Positions 24,709 through 34,191 of a stretch of 64,000 nucleotides of DNA are shown here, one piece after another. Source of the DNA: UBA1413 sp037447215. GTDB lineage: Bacteria > Bacteroidota > Bacteroidia > Bacteroidales > Prolixibacteraceae. The stretch covers positions 44,314 through 108,313 of the forward strand of contig JBBIHB010000007.1 in NCBI GenBank assembly GCA_037447215.1, given 5' to 3'. The translations under genes were made by a program, and so were the position numbers. Each line of letters begins with the position of its first letter. The stretch's first letter is position 1. Below the pieces are notes generated by a model that was not told the origin of the DNA, did not search any database, and was given only the letters and a program-made list of their open reading frames with translations.

Positions 24709-26106
24709 TCAACAATATACGTCATCCCGTCCCTCATCCACTCTTTTTACCAGCTTTTCAGCTCGTTGCCGGGCAATTCCGGACATTTCCGCAATGGTTT
24801 CGGCAATGAGTTTTTCGCCAACTTTTTGTGTTTCCGGAGATGCAAAGTTACGCAGGTACTCCCTGAATGTACTCAATGCGTTGGGGTCGCAGTGCAGCTT
24901 TATATCGCCGGGTTTGGCGAGATCCATAAAGTCACGTCCGGTACGCCCCAGTCGGTAGCAGGCAGTGCAAAACGAAGGAATATATCCCATGGAAGCCACA
25001 TCACGGATTACCTCATCGAGTGTACGGTGATCGCCCAAGCTGAACTGGCTGGCTTCGCCTTTTGCGGTTTCGTGGGTATATCCACCCGGATTGGTTCGGC
25101 TACCTGCCGAAATCTGGCTTACTCCCAGTGCAAATGTATCGCGACGCATCTGAGCAGTTTCGCGGGTTGACATAATAATACCCGTATAAGGCACAGCAAG
25201 CCTAAGAATGGCCACCAGTTTCCGGAAATCGATATCGGAAACAGGTTGCGGCGGATGGGATGCTATATCGCTGCCGGTTGCAGGTTCGAGCCGGGGAACA
25301 CTGATGGTGTGCGGCCCAACGCCATAATCCTTTTCGAGTGCCCTGATGTGCTGCATTAGGGCTAATAATTCGAACCGATAATTGAACAAACCAAACAAAA
25401 CCCCAATGCCAATATCGTCGATCCCGGCCTCCATTGCACGGTGGGGCGCTGTTACTCGGTAATCGTAATTCTTCTTTTTACCGCCAATGTGCATTTTTAA
25501 ATAGGTCTCACGATGATAGGTCTCCTGAAAAATCTGGTAGGTACCTATACCTTCGGTTTTCAGTTTGCGGAAATCATCCACTTCGAGGGGTGCCAGGTTA
25601 ACATTAACCCTGCGTATTTCGCCGTGTTCCGTTTTTGTTTTGTAGATAGTCCGAATGGCTTTCAAAACATAGTCGAGACCCTCCTTGGGATAGCTTTCGC
25701 CAGCTACCAGTAAAACACGCTTATGCCCATAACTGATAAGGTTTTCAATCTCGTGGGCAATTTCATCCTGGGTGAGCGAACGCCTAACAATGCTTCTGTT
25801 GGTGGCCCTGAAGGCACAATACAAACACTCATTTGAACAAAGGTTCGAAATATATAGCGGGGCAAAAATTACCAGCCTTTTTCCATAAATGGTTTCTTTC
25901 AAGTGGTTGGCCGTTTCGAACAGTTCCTGTAATAACCCCGGGTCACTGATACTTGTCAATACAGCCACTTCGTCGGTTCCGAGACCTTTCATTTCGCGGG
26001 CTTTTGCCAGAACTTCGCGTACCCTGACCGCGTCGGCTCGCTTATTTGCTTCAAGGATTTCGGCTATCCCCGATTCATGAATGAAATTTTCTGTGTAAAC
26101 TGACAT
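24709..26106 (-). CDS. hydG: [FeFe]-hydrogenase radical SAM maturase HydG
   Basis: 465 aa. Lyses tyrosine to make the CO and CN- ligands of the H-cluster on an auxiliary iron-sulfur cluster. The radical SAM motif CSNECLYC is at Cys90, Cys94, Cys97. The C-terminal cluster motif is Cys380-x2-Cys383-x22-Cys406, exactly the CX2CX22C of HydG that separates it from ThiH. The ATG at 26106 lies 13 bp after the TM1266-like gene. Fully intact. The products are passed through HydE to HydF. Confidence 0.97.
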   Translation of the reverse strand: MSVYTENFIHESGIAEILEANKRADAVRVREVLAKAREMKGLGTDEVAVLTSISDPGLLQELFETANHLKETIYGKRLVIFAPLYISNLCSNECLYCAFRATNRSIVRRSLTQDEIAHEIENLISYGHKRVLLVAGESYPKEGLDYVLKAIRTIYKTKTEHGEIRRVNVNLAPLEVDDFRKLKTEGIGTYQIFQETYHRETYLKMHIGGKKKNYDYRVTAPHRAMEAGIDDIGIGVLFGLFNYRFELLALMQHIRALEKDYGVGPHTISVPRLEPATGSDIASHPPQPVSDIDFRKLVAILRLAVPYTGIIMSTRETAQMRRDTFALGVSQISAGSRTNPGGYTHETAKGEASQFSLGDHRTLDEVIRDVASMGYIPSFCTACYRLGRTGRDFMDLAKPGDIKLHCDPNALSTFREYLRNFASPETQKVGEKLIAETIAEMSGIARQRAEKLVKRVDEGRDDVYC

Positions 26107-26119
26107 GATGTTGATATTT

Positions 26120-26377
26120 TTATTTTTTGGCCAATCCTGATTTTACACTAACTCCTGAAATATTCCCTAGTTTTCCGGTAAGAACACCCAATTTATCGGT
26201 TGTAATATCCACTACAAGGGTAATTACCGATGCCGTTCCTTTGGCATTTGGCAACCCTGTACGTGCAAGGATATATTCCGAAAAACCGTGAAGGATTTGA
26301 TTAACTGCAGGTGCTGTAACTTCCCGGTTTTCGAGAACAATCCCTACAAAACCCAGTCGTTTGTCCTGATCGCTCAT
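26120..26377 (-). CDS. TM1266-like iron-only hydrogenase system regulator
   Basis: About 85 aa from the internal ATG at 26377; an upstream ATG at 26416 would add 13 residues not typical of the family. The sequence KRLGFVGIVLENRE, ILHGFSEYILARTGLP and ITTDKLGVLTGKLGNISGV is the small ACT-like fold of the iron-only hydrogenase system regulator family, first known from Thermotoga TM1266. It is almost always encoded with hydEFG; its exact role is not settled. It is the first gene of the minus-strand operon and lies 13 bp before hydG. Confidence 0.88.
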   Translation of the reverse strand: MSDQDKRLGFVGIVLENREVTAPAVNQILHGFSEYILARTGLPNAKGTASVITLVVDITTDKLGVLTGKLGNISGVSVKSGLAKK

Positions 26378-26771
26378 ATTTTCAAGTTTTGTCTGCGGAA
26401 AAGACGGGGGAATCAACTGACAAGAGGAAGTATTTGGTAAACAGAATTTTAGATATCATTTTGATCTCTAACGAAAATCAGTTTATTTAAAAATTAAGCT
26501 GATGATTTCAATTGTAAATTGCAAATCGCAAACCATAAATCATAATTGCCCCTAATATCAGCCTTGCAGCCTCTCCGCAGGATTTGCAACAAAGATAGCC
26601 TTAATTATACAATGATATTATGACTGAAGTTCTGTTTTACAGCATAATTTCTGGCCAAATCTGAAAATTAATCTGATCTGTTGGCTTTGTCCGGGATAGA
26701 AAACTGGTATGGATTCAATATAGTTGAGAATAACTTTTTATTATCCATTATCTCAATAAAAATTCATTATT
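26378..26771. other. Divergent intergenic region between the TM1266-like gene and hydE
   Basis: About 395 bp without a supportable gene. It holds AT-rich degenerate repeats (AATTGTAAATTGCAAATCGC at 26510-26529) and must contain promoters for both divergent maturation transcripts. A minus-strand TATCTTTG (26590-26597) fits TAnnTTTG but lacks a good -33 partner. No operator is clear. Confidence 0.4.
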
Positions 26772-27893
26772 TTGGTCGTTTTAACGGTTAAAGTTTTGGA
26801 CAATTTACAAATCATATCGCTTTTAAAATCTGAAGGGGAAGAAAGAAGTGTACTTTTCCGTAAAGCGCGTGAAACAAGGGATTCGGTGCTTGGCAACAAG
26901 GTTTATTTCAGGGGGCTTATTGAGTTTTCGAACCGGTGTGCCAAAGACTGCTTTTATTGCGGAATACGGAAAAGCAACCGGAATGTTGTCAGATATGACA
27001 TTACTGATAAGGAGATTCTCGATGCATGCCGGTTTGCATGGGAAAACCGTTTTGGTTCTGTTGTGCTGCAATCAGGCGAATTAACTTCTCCAGATTTTGT
27101 AAAACGTGTTGATCGTTTATTAAAAGAAATAAAGAAACTTTCAAACCACGAACTTGGGATTACCTTGAGCTGCGGGGAACAATCGCCCGAAACTTACCGG
27201 CGTTGGTACGAAAGTGGCGCACACAGGTATTTGCTGAGGATAGAAACCACCAACCGGGTTTTGTACAGGAAAATTCACCCCGACAATGATTTTCATTCTT
27301 TCGAACGCAGATTGGAAGCATTGGGTTTTCTTCGTGAAACTGGTTATCAGGTAGGCACGGGGGTGATGATCGGATTACCCTTCCAAACTTACGATGACCT
27401 TGCTTGTGACCTGTTATTTTTCAAAGAATTGGATATAGATATGTGCGGTATGGGGCCTTACATCGAACATGAAGATACCCACCTATATGAATACCGTCAT
27501 TTGCTGATGTCAAGAGGGGAAAGATTTGACATTTCGCTCAAAATGATTGCTGTGTTGCGGCTATTGATGCCCGATATCAATATTGCGGCTGCAACTGCAC
27601 TTCAGGCCATCGACCCTTCCGGACGCGAAAAGGCCATTGCCATTGGCGCAAATATAATTATGCCCAACCTTACACCTACTGCATTCAGAAAAGAGTATCA
27701 GCTCTACGAGGATAAGCCCTGCCTGGATGAAGATGCTGAATTGTGCCGAAATTGCCTCGAAGCAAGGATTCACATGGCCGGCAGCGAAATAGGTTATAAT
27801 CAGTGGGGCGATTCGAAACACTTTTCAGACCGTTGGGTTCCTGATTCTTATTATTTTCTCATGTTAGACAATATTTTCAAAATTAATGTGTAA
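26772..27893 (+). CDS. hydE: [FeFe]-hydrogenase radical SAM maturase HydE
   Basis: Up to 373 aa. Works on the Fe(CO)2(CN)(Cys) product of HydG to build the diiron precursor. The radical SAM motif CAKDCFYC is at Cys56, Cys60, Cys63, followed by GIRKSNRNVVRYDIT; GMGPYIEHEDT and NLTPTAFRKEYQLYEDKP are HydE-like. The C-terminal segment CLDEDAELCRNCLEARI hints at the second cluster site found in some HydE proteins. No ATG fits: the open start is TTG at 26772, with TTG at 26796 as an alternative closer to the usual N-terminus. Divergent from the other maturase genes. Confidence 0.95.
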   Translation: MVVLTVKVLDNLQIISLLKSEGEERSVLFRKARETRDSVLGNKVYFRGLIEFSNRCAKDCFYCGIRKSNRNVVRYDITDKEILDACRFAWENRFGSVVLQSGELTSPDFVKRVDRLLKEIKKLSNHELGITLSCGEQSPETYRRWYESGAHRYLLRIETTNRVLYRKIHPDNDFHSFERRLEALGFLRETGYQVGTGVMIGLPFQTYDDLACDLLFFKELDIDMCGMGPYIEHEDTHLYEYRHLLMSRGERFDISLKMIAVLRLLMPDINIAAATALQAIDPSGREKAIAIGANIIMPNLTPTAFRKEYQLYEDKPCLDEDAELCRNCLEARIHMAGSEIGYNQWGDSKHFSDRWVPDSYYFLMLDNIFKINV

Positions 27894-27949
27894 AATATTA
27901 TACATGATGTAAAAGATAATTATCATTGTGTCGATATATTTATACAAAA

Positions 27950-28420
27950 ATGAAGTGTGTTATGAAAGAAACTATGTCGTACCAGGAAAAGCAGAGTTTT
28001 TTATCGCTTGTAAATACTATTCTGATCTTCGGATTTTATTCCCTGTTTGTTTATAACCGGTATGTTGCCGGTTCGCCCGAGATTATCAACGATTTAAGCT
28101 TTTTGGGAAAAGCCTTCCTTATTCTGATCCCCGTTACTGTTGTTATTTATATAATAATGCATATTATGTTTGCCGTTATAAATAAGATAACCACAAACGA
28201 AGATATGCCTGAGAAAATGGATGAAATGGATAAGTTAATTGAACTGAAATCCATTCAGATTAACCACTGGATCTTTATTGCCGGTTTCTTTATGGCTATG
28301 GGTTCCCTGGCAAACGGGTTGAAGCCCTTTATAATGTTTATTTTGCTGATATTATCCGGGTTTCGGGCCGGTGTGGTTTCAGATATTGCGAAAATCTATT
28401 TTTACCGCAAGGGAGTATAG
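27950..28420 (+). CDS. Four-helix membrane protein next to an XRE regulator
   Basis: About 156 aa from the ATG at 27950 (ATG at 27962 is also possible; GTG at 27926 gives an unlikely extension). Hydrophobic segments at roughly 20-37, 54-80, 112-130 and 132-148 predict four membrane helices with a charged central loop (EDMPEKMDEMDKLIELKS). This resembles DUF2178-like small membrane proteins that are usually encoded just before an XRE regulator, as here (2-bp gap). Function unknown. Confidence 0.75.
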   Translation: MKCVMKETMSYQEKQSFLSLVNTILIFGFYSLFVYNRYVAGSPEIINDLSFLGKAFLILIPVTVVIYIIMHIMFAVINKITTNEDMPEKMDEMDKLIELKSIQINHWIFIAGFFMAMGSLANGLKPFIMFILLILSGFRAGVVSDIAKIYFYRKGV

Positions 28421-28422
28421 GT

Positions 28423-28683
28423 ATGGGTAAAAACATCATCAGCAACAACATCCGGAAGTTGCGTTTTCAAGCCAATGAAATGACTCAGCAGGAACTGGCC
28501 GATAAAACCGGGGTCAGCCGCCAAACCATTGTAGCTATCGAAAACGGGAAGTATTCGCCTACACTGGAACTTTCGTTCCGCATTGCGCACATATTTGGAT
28601 TGCCGCTCAACGAGGTTTTTTCATACAATGCTCCAAATGATCCGGTAATGAATAAGAAAAACATACCAAAATCGATTTTATGA
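28423..28683 (+). CDS. XRE-family transcriptional regulator
   Basis: 86 aa. Helix-turn-helix of the Cro/CI type: LRFQANEMTQQELADKTGVS then RQTIVAIENGKYSPTLELSF, with ALRIAHIFG-like end (RIAHIFGLPLNEVFSY). It lies 2 bp after the membrane protein gene, with which it very likely forms a unit, and its stop overlaps by ATGA the start of the oxidoreductase pseudogene, so the third gene was once translationally coupled. Confidence 0.92.
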   Translation: MGKNIISNNIRKLRFQANEMTQQELADKTGVSRQTIVAIENGKYSPTLELSFRIAHIFGLPLNEVFSYNAPNDPVMNKKNIPKSIL

Positions 28684-29654
28684 AAGCATTAGTATGTAAG
28701 AAATATGGTCAGCCTCAATTCCATTTAAAGAAAATTGAAAAACCACTACCAGGCAGGAATGAAGTGGTTATTAAATTATGAGCCACATCGGTTCCTTCAC
28801 CCGATTGTAATCTATTGGGGTTTACCTATAAACTCAATGGCTTTAAAAGGTTGATGAAGATGATGTTTGGATTTGATAAGCCCAAAATTCCAGTCCTTGG
28901 ATCTAACCTTGCAGGTATAGTTTAGGAAATCGGATGAGAAGTTATCTTATTCATTCCGGGTTACCTGATTTACGGTTTAAATGCTATCGGGTTAGGCGCT
29001 TAAGCCGAATTTGTAAGCTTGCCCAACAAAGGCACTATTACTTTGATGCCCGGAAACCTTTCTTTTGCTGAAGCGGCTTCGATTCCCTACGGCGCCCATA
29101 CCGCCCTCTATTTTTTAAGCGACCGTGCCCGGATTAAATTCGGACAGAACGTATTGATAATCGGCGCTTCAGGTGGAGTGGGTATGTTTGCCGTCCAGGT
29201 AGCCCGGTATTATGGCGGTGAAGTAACCGGGGTTTGCGGTGCATCAAATATTGAGTTTATCCGGTTGTTAGGCACCAACAATGTAGTTAATTATCAGGAA
29301 GAAGATTTTACCACCTATGGAAAAAGCTACGATTTAATTATGGAGGTAGTAGTAGGGCAGATTTCATTCGCAAAGTACCGGAACTCGCTTAAACCCGTTG
29401 GTTTATATCTGGCGGTTGCAGGCGGAATTGGCGACATGTTTATTGCTATGCTTACAATGATGTTTTGTAATCGCACATTAGTCTTTGGGACACCTCCAAA
29501 CAGGAAAGGTGATTTAATTTTCCTGAAAGAACTTATTGAAGCCGGACACATAAAAACACCAATTGACCGAGTATTTTCCCTTGAACAAACAGCCGAGGCC
29601 CATCATTATTTTGAAAATGCAAAAAGAAAAGGTGGCGTTGTTATGTCCGTCTGA
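28680..29654 (+). pseudogene. Zinc-type alcohol dehydrogenase / quinone oxidoreductase pseudogene
   Basis: From the ATG at 28680 one phase encodes a full MDR-family protein of about 325 residues (MKALVCKKYGQPQ..., GASGGVGMFAVQVARYYGGE for NAD(P) binding, RVFSLEQTAEAHHYFEN near the end). It is interrupted by four in-frame stops: TGA 28779, TAG 28923, TGA 28935, TAA 29001. There is no indel. The C-terminal 211 residues from 29019 are open but lack the catalytic domain N-terminus. Three different stop codons rule out a simple recoding scheme. It is the decayed third gene of the membrane protein-XRE unit. Confidence 0.9.
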
Positions 29655-29732
29655 CATTATGAATGTGAAGACTTAAAACAATTTTCAAATAGAATTATCT
29701 GAATTTGGTATTAATCATTAAAACGTTAAAAT

Positions 29733-30153
29733 ATGAAAAGAGCAATTCAAATAGTTATGGTAATAATTATCGGATTTTGTATTAATCAGGCAAGAGCAGA
29801 AATACTTTTTGGGGAATTCCAAAATGGGCACTATTTAAATACCTGTTGGATGATAACCGGTTCGATCTGGGAACGGTTTTTATTGATGAGTTGAAAGAAT
29901 TCAATATCGATGTTTATTTCACCAATACTGGAAATGAACCTCTGATTGTATCGAAGGTAAGGGGATGGGTAGAACACACATAGCAGACTCGACCAAAGCA
30001 CCCATAATGCAGGGGGATACAGCGGTCATCAAAATCAGGTTCCGGCCTGCGCAACGGGTACAAAGTATGGAATGAACAGTTACAGTAACATCGAACGATA
30101 CAATCGGTCAGAAAATCCTGAGGATGACTATGCAGGTTATTGAAAGGAAATAA
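29733..30153 (+). pseudogene. DUF1573-family protein pseudogene
   Basis: A signal peptide (MKRAIQIVMVIIIGFCINQA) starts at 29733. The body then continues in another phase as NRFDLGTVFIDELKEFNIDV and YFTNTGNEPLIVSKVRG, and in a third as STKAPIMQGDTAVIKIRFRP, with a TGA before TVTVTSNDTIGQ. This is the Ig-like fold of DUF1573 with two frameshifts and at least one stop. The usual CGCT motif has become GMGRT. The stretch 29655-30165 holds no other gene. Confidence 0.75.
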
Positions 30154-30165
30154 GAAAGCGTACTT

Positions 30166-31116
30166 TCATAGCCGGATTGAAAGGTTTGTAATTCGTGTAG
30201 TCATAAAAATCTCAAAGCGTCGTACCCACACATAAACGATAGCGATCAGAAACCTTGGCAGCATCAGCCAAGGAATGCTGAACCCCATCGCAGCAAAAAG
30301 CAGGGTATCTTCAAATTGAGAATGTGATACAGCAATATGGTGATTAAGCAAATCAGCATCGTATCTTGATAGTTTCCCTTCCGATGATTGACTGATCATT
30401 ACTGCGCCTCCATACGACAAACCAAGAATATTGGCAATCAGCCAAAGAAACCCGGTATTTTCGGGAAGGCCCATAATCAGCAGTAAAGGTTTGAGGGGTT
30501 TTATCAGCCAAATCAGGACTCCTGTTTCGTGCAAAACTTTTTGCAGGATGAGCAACAGATTGACCAGGGCCACAATTTTGAGTGATGTTATACCAATGGA
30601 TTTCAGCCAGGTAAGAAAGTCGGGCCAGAATCCTTCACGGGCGATAGCTGCCCCAGCCCGAATGGTACCTTCGAATTGTGGCAAAACAAGGTTAAGTATC
30701 CAGGCTGCCAGAAATGCTGCCGAAATCCGCACGGCCAAAATGCGCCAGGCCAATGAGCCGGTTTTTCTCTGAATGGCGGTTTCAACAATCAGCGAGTGGG
30801 CAATCAGGCACATATTGGCCAGGATTAAACCTTCCCGGATGGGCAAATCTAATGTGGCCATTACAGCAATTACCGAATAAATATTCACAAAAATGCCAGT
30901 AATCAGTATGATGGATGCTTTTCCCGAAAGGCCAAACATCGCAAACAAGGATTCAGTATGCTTTGCAATATAAACAAGTACACCCAGGTAATCGAGTAGA
31001 AAAACGCCAAATGCAACAGGCACAGTTAATTTCAATAGCCATGCGGAGGTTCTTAATCCCTGTGGTAGCGCTGTTTGAATTGCCCGTTTCAGTTTTCCGG
31101 AAAATTTTTCTGACAT
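30166..31116 (-). CDS. Nucleoside-recognition (Gate) domain membrane protein
   Basis: 316 aa with about eight hydrophobic segments and the Gate/nucleoside-recognition pattern seen in spore-maturation SpmA/B-like and FeoB-like proteins (LPIREGLILANMCLIAHSLI, then PENTGFLWLIANILGLSYGG and LLNHHIAVSHSQFEDTLLFA). Such proteins are thought to be transporters, substrate unproven. The ATG at 31116 faces the TonB receptor gene across a 175-bp divergent gap. The 3' end abuts the DUF1573 pseudogene. Confidence 0.85.
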   Translation of the reverse strand: MSEKFSGKLKRAIQTALPQGLRTSAWLLKLTVPVAFGVFLLDYLGVLVYIAKHTESLFAMFGLSGKASIILITGIFVNIYSVIAVMATLDLPIREGLILANMCLIAHSLIVETAIQRKTGSLAWRILAVRISAAFLAAWILNLVLPQFEGTIRAGAAIAREGFWPDFLTWLKSIGITSLKIVALVNLLLILQKVLHETGVLIWLIKPLKPLLLIMGLPENTGFLWLIANILGLSYGGAVMISQSSEGKLSRYDADLLNHHIAVSHSQFEDTLLFAAMGFSIPWLMLPRFLIAIVYVWVRRFEIFMTTRITNLSIRL

Positions 31117-31291
31117 ATAAAATTATAATACCAAAGCTTTAATAAATAGGGTGCAAATTTGAAAAAAATAGTTGGTTCTTATGGAATTGTTAATTTTGTA
31201 AAAAGGGAATACTGAAAATTTTGCCAAAAACATATTTTTATAAATATTGTTTGATGTATAAAACATAGAGGATCGCTATAAAAACTGAAAT

Positions 31292-33616
31292 ATGAGGATT
31301 TTAAGGGTATTGGCCTTGATTTTAATTACTCAGTTATTTTCCCTTGAAGTTATTGCACAGGACATTGTTGTAGTTGGGCATGTGGTATCGAAGGGAGAAC
31401 ATCTTCCGTTTGTAAATATTTACCTCGATGGTACGCAGATTGGCACTACGACCGATGTTACAGGTCACTTTATAATGGTGGAACTTCCGGCAGGTGAGTT
31501 TGATATTGTTGCGCGTACTATTGGTTTTAAGCTTCAGAAGAAACCAGTGAAGCTTGTACCGGGGACCACCATCGAAGTTAATTTTGAACTCGAAGCTGAT
31601 GTCCTGAGTGTGGATGAAGTTGTGGTTACGGGTACAAAAACTTTCAAACGGCAAACAGAAAGCACTGTGATAGTAAATGTTTTGGACGCCAGGGCAATAC
31701 AGTCGGTGGCTGCCAACACGGTTTCAGATATTCTGAGCTTTCAGCCGGGACTTCGTATGGAGGTTGATTGTCAGACCTGTAATTACACACAACTTCGAAT
31801 GAACGGCCTGGGCGGCGCATATAGTCAGATTCTGGTTAATAGCCGACCGGTTATCAGCCCTCTCACGGGGCTTTATGGACTTGAACAATTGCCGGCCCAA
31901 ATGGTAGAGCGGATTGAAGTTGTGAGGGGTGGTGCTTCTGCTTTGTATGGTTCGAGTGCTATCGGCGGAACCGTAAATATTATAACCAAAATACCCGAAC
32001 GTAGCGCCTACGAAGTGACTACCTCAGGTTCATCGGTTAATGGAGGTGCGATGGATTACAACATGAATGGAACCCTAACCGTGCTGTCGCAAAAGCGCAA
32101 TTCTGGCATGTCACTTTATACATCGCACAGACAAAGGGAAGCATACGACCATAATGGCGATGGATTTTCCGAACTGCCGAAACTCAGCAACAATTCATTC
32201 GGGTTGAATTCCTTTTTTAAAACAAGGCCCAATCATAAACTTGAAGTCAGTTTTTCGAGCATGCACGAATTCCGCAGGGGAGGTGATGCAATATTTCAAC
32301 CGGCTTATCTTGCCCTGCAATCCGAAGAGCGCACACATCAGATTCTTGTGGGAGGTATTGACTATGAAATACTTACCCGAAACTACCAGGATTCATGGAT
32401 TTTGTATGCTGCCGGACAACATACTTTACGCGACCACTTTACCGGTATTGCTCCGGATACCGCCGAAGATATGATAGAATACCGGGCCAATCCCCCTTAT
32501 GGCGATTCGAAAAACCAAACGCTGCAAATCGGGAATCAATACAACCACCGGATGACCAATTTTATAACCGGAATAAATGTGCTGACCTTTGGCGCAGAAC
32601 TCAACCTGGATAATGTGATGGACCGTATTGATTCATACAATTACAGGATCGATCAGGAAACCCGCAATCTGGGGATTTTTGCACAGAGCGACTGGTCGAT
32701 AAATTCCAACTGGACCCTGCTTACAGGGCTGAGGGGTGATTACCATAACTTTGTCGAAAAACTGATTATTAACCCGCGAATATCTGTTCTCCTTCGACCC
32801 GATTTCAAATCGCAAATGCGGTTAAGTTGGTCAACCGGGTTCAGGGCCCCGCAGGCTTTTGATGCCGATATGCACATTGCCTTTGCGGGTGGAGGTATTC
32901 AAAAGGTCGAACTTGCTGATGATTTGCAGGAAGAGCGTTCGCAAAGCTTCAGTGCTTCATGGAATTTCGACCATGCAACAGAAAATTTCATTGTAGGGTT
33001 TACCCTCGAAGGTTTTATGACAAGCCTTAGCAATGCATTTATTCTCGAAGAAATTTCGGTGGATGAAGATGGCAATTCCATCATCGAAAAACGGAATGGA
33101 AATAAAAGCGATGTTTACGGAGGAACATTTGAAGCACGATGGAATTACAACCAACGATTCCAATTCGAATCGGGAATTACCTTGCAAAAAAGCATCAATG
33201 ATGAACCTGTGAAATGGTCTATTCCGCTTCCCGGGGTGAAAGAATACCTGCGCACTCCGGATTCCTATGGGTATTTCACCATGCGTTTTATGCCCCGCGG
33301 CCCTTTTGAAGCATCGCTTTCAGGAATCTATACCGGAACGATGAAAATCCCACATTATGGCGTAGCTGGTGATTCGGGAACCCCAGAAACCGATGAACTA
33401 TTCAACTCTCCCTCTACGTGGGAAATAAATTCCAAACTTTCGTACCGGTTTGATTTCCCGCGCATCGATTCTAGCATTGAACTTTTTGGAGGTGTTTCGA
33501 ATATGCTCAACGATTACCAGAATAATTTTGACAAAGGGAAAAAACGCGATAGTGGGTTTGTGTATGGCCCGGCAAAACCACGAACCATTTTCTTTGGAAT
33601 CAGGTTGTTTAATTAA
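31292..33616 (+). CDS. TonB-dependent outer-membrane receptor with carboxypeptidase-like N-domain
   Basis: 774 aa. Signal peptide (1-22, ending EVIAQ), a CarboxypepD_reg-like domain (VVGHVVSKGEHLPFVNIYLD), a TonB box near VDEVVVTG (about residue 107), the plug domain with a CQTC pair (VDCQTCNYTQLRMNG) and LEQLPAQMVERIEVVRGGAS, then a 22-stranded barrel ending in aromatic GIRLFN. The CxxC in the plug is seen in many Bacteroidota receptors thought to handle metals or cofactors, but the ligand is not known. It ends convergently with the thioredoxin gene, overlapping by four bases (TTAA). Confidence 0.92.
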   Translation: MRILRVLALILITQLFSLEVIAQDIVVVGHVVSKGEHLPFVNIYLDGTQIGTTTDVTGHFIMVELPAGEFDIVARTIGFKLQKKPVKLVPGTTIEVNFELEADVLSVDEVVVTGTKTFKRQTESTVIVNVLDARAIQSVAANTVSDILSFQPGLRMEVDCQTCNYTQLRMNGLGGAYSQILVNSRPVISPLTGLYGLEQLPAQMVERIEVVRGGASALYGSSAIGGTVNIITKIPERSAYEVTTSGSSVNGGAMDYNMNGTLTVLSQKRNSGMSLYTSHRQREAYDHNGDGFSELPKLSNNSFGLNSFFKTRPNHKLEVSFSSMHEFRRGGDAIFQPAYLALQSEERTHQILVGGIDYEILTRNYQDSWILYAAGQHTLRDHFTGIAPDTAEDMIEYRANPPYGDSKNQTLQIGNQYNHRMTNFITGINVLTFGAELNLDNVMDRIDSYNYRIDQETRNLGIFAQSDWSINSNWTLLTGLRGDYHNFVEKLIINPRISVLLRPDFKSQMRLSWSTGFRAPQAFDADMHIAFAGGGIQKVELADDLQEERSQSFSASWNFDHATENFIVGFTLEGFMTSLSNAFILEEISVDEDGNSIIEKRNGNKSDVYGGTFEARWNYNQRFQFESGITLQKSINDEPVKWSIPLPGVKEYLRTPDSYGYFTMRFMPRGPFEASLSGIYTGTMKIPHYGVAGDSGTPETDELFNSPSTWEINSKLSYRFDFPRIDSSIELFGGVSNMLNDYQNNFDKGKKRDSGFVYGPAKPRTIFFGIRLFN

Positions 33617-34191
33617 ACCAGATCGCAGGCATCGGCGGGCATCCAATGCTTGTCTTTTCCATCCCATTTTACATTGCAGCCTATTGGGTTGGTTACATGC
33701 ACCGAAACAGGTTTTCCGGAAGTGAGTTCATCAAGTACCCTATCAAGGTCGTTGACTGTCATTTTCGAAACATCACGTGGGGTATCTACTCCACGGCCAG
33801 TGTAAACCAGCTCCCGGTCTTTATCGAAAACATAAAAATGGGGGGTTCGGAGCGCTCCATAATCCATAGCCACTTCCTGCGATTCATCGTAAAGGTATAA
33901 CCATGGAAATTTGTTTATCTGCATTCGTTCCACCATGTGCTGAAAATCATCTTCGGGATATGTATTTGCACTGTTTGAATTAATACCAACAAAGCGAACA
34001 CCCTTATCCATATATTTTTTTGCTGTCTGGCGGGTTACTTCATCACTGCCAATTACATAGGGGCAATGGTTGCAGGTAAAAAATACAACCAGAAATGGGT
34101 CGTCAAAGTTGTTCAGCGAATAGGTATTGCCATCGGTTGCAGGCAATGTAAAATCGGGTGCTTTTTGTCCTTTTTGTAATGTAAATGCCAT
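33613..34191 (-). CDS. Thioredoxin-fold (AhpC/TSA-like) protein
   Basis: 192 aa. Redoxin domain starting APDFTLPATDGNTYSLNNF with FFTCNHCPYVIG (Cys-x-x-Cys at about residues 40-43), then LYDESQEVAMDYGALRTPHF and a C-terminal segment PIGCNVKWDGKDKHWM. No signal peptide. This is the cytoplasmic group usually annotated thioredoxin family or alkyl hydroperoxide reductase-like; precise substrate unknown. Monocistronic; its stop overlaps that of the TonB receptor. Confidence 0.9.
   Translation of the reverse strand: MAFTLQKGQKAPDFTLPATDGNTYSLNNFDDPFLVVFFTCNHCPYVIGSDEVTRQTAKKYMDKGVRFVGINSNSANTYPEDDFQHMVERMQINKFPWLYLYDESQEVAMDYGALRTPHFYVFDKDRELVYTGRGVDTPRDVSKMTVNDLDRVLDELTSGKPVSVHVTNPIGCNVKWDGKDKHWMPADACDLV

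Noticed and set aside
28680..29654. Stop-codon recoding to explain in-frame stops
   Set aside because: All three stop codons appear within one gene, while most other genes in the window end normally with the same codons.
29655..29732. Separate short gene between the oxidoreductase and DUF1573 pseudogenes
   Set aside because: Only AT-rich spacer; no frame with a start and coding character.
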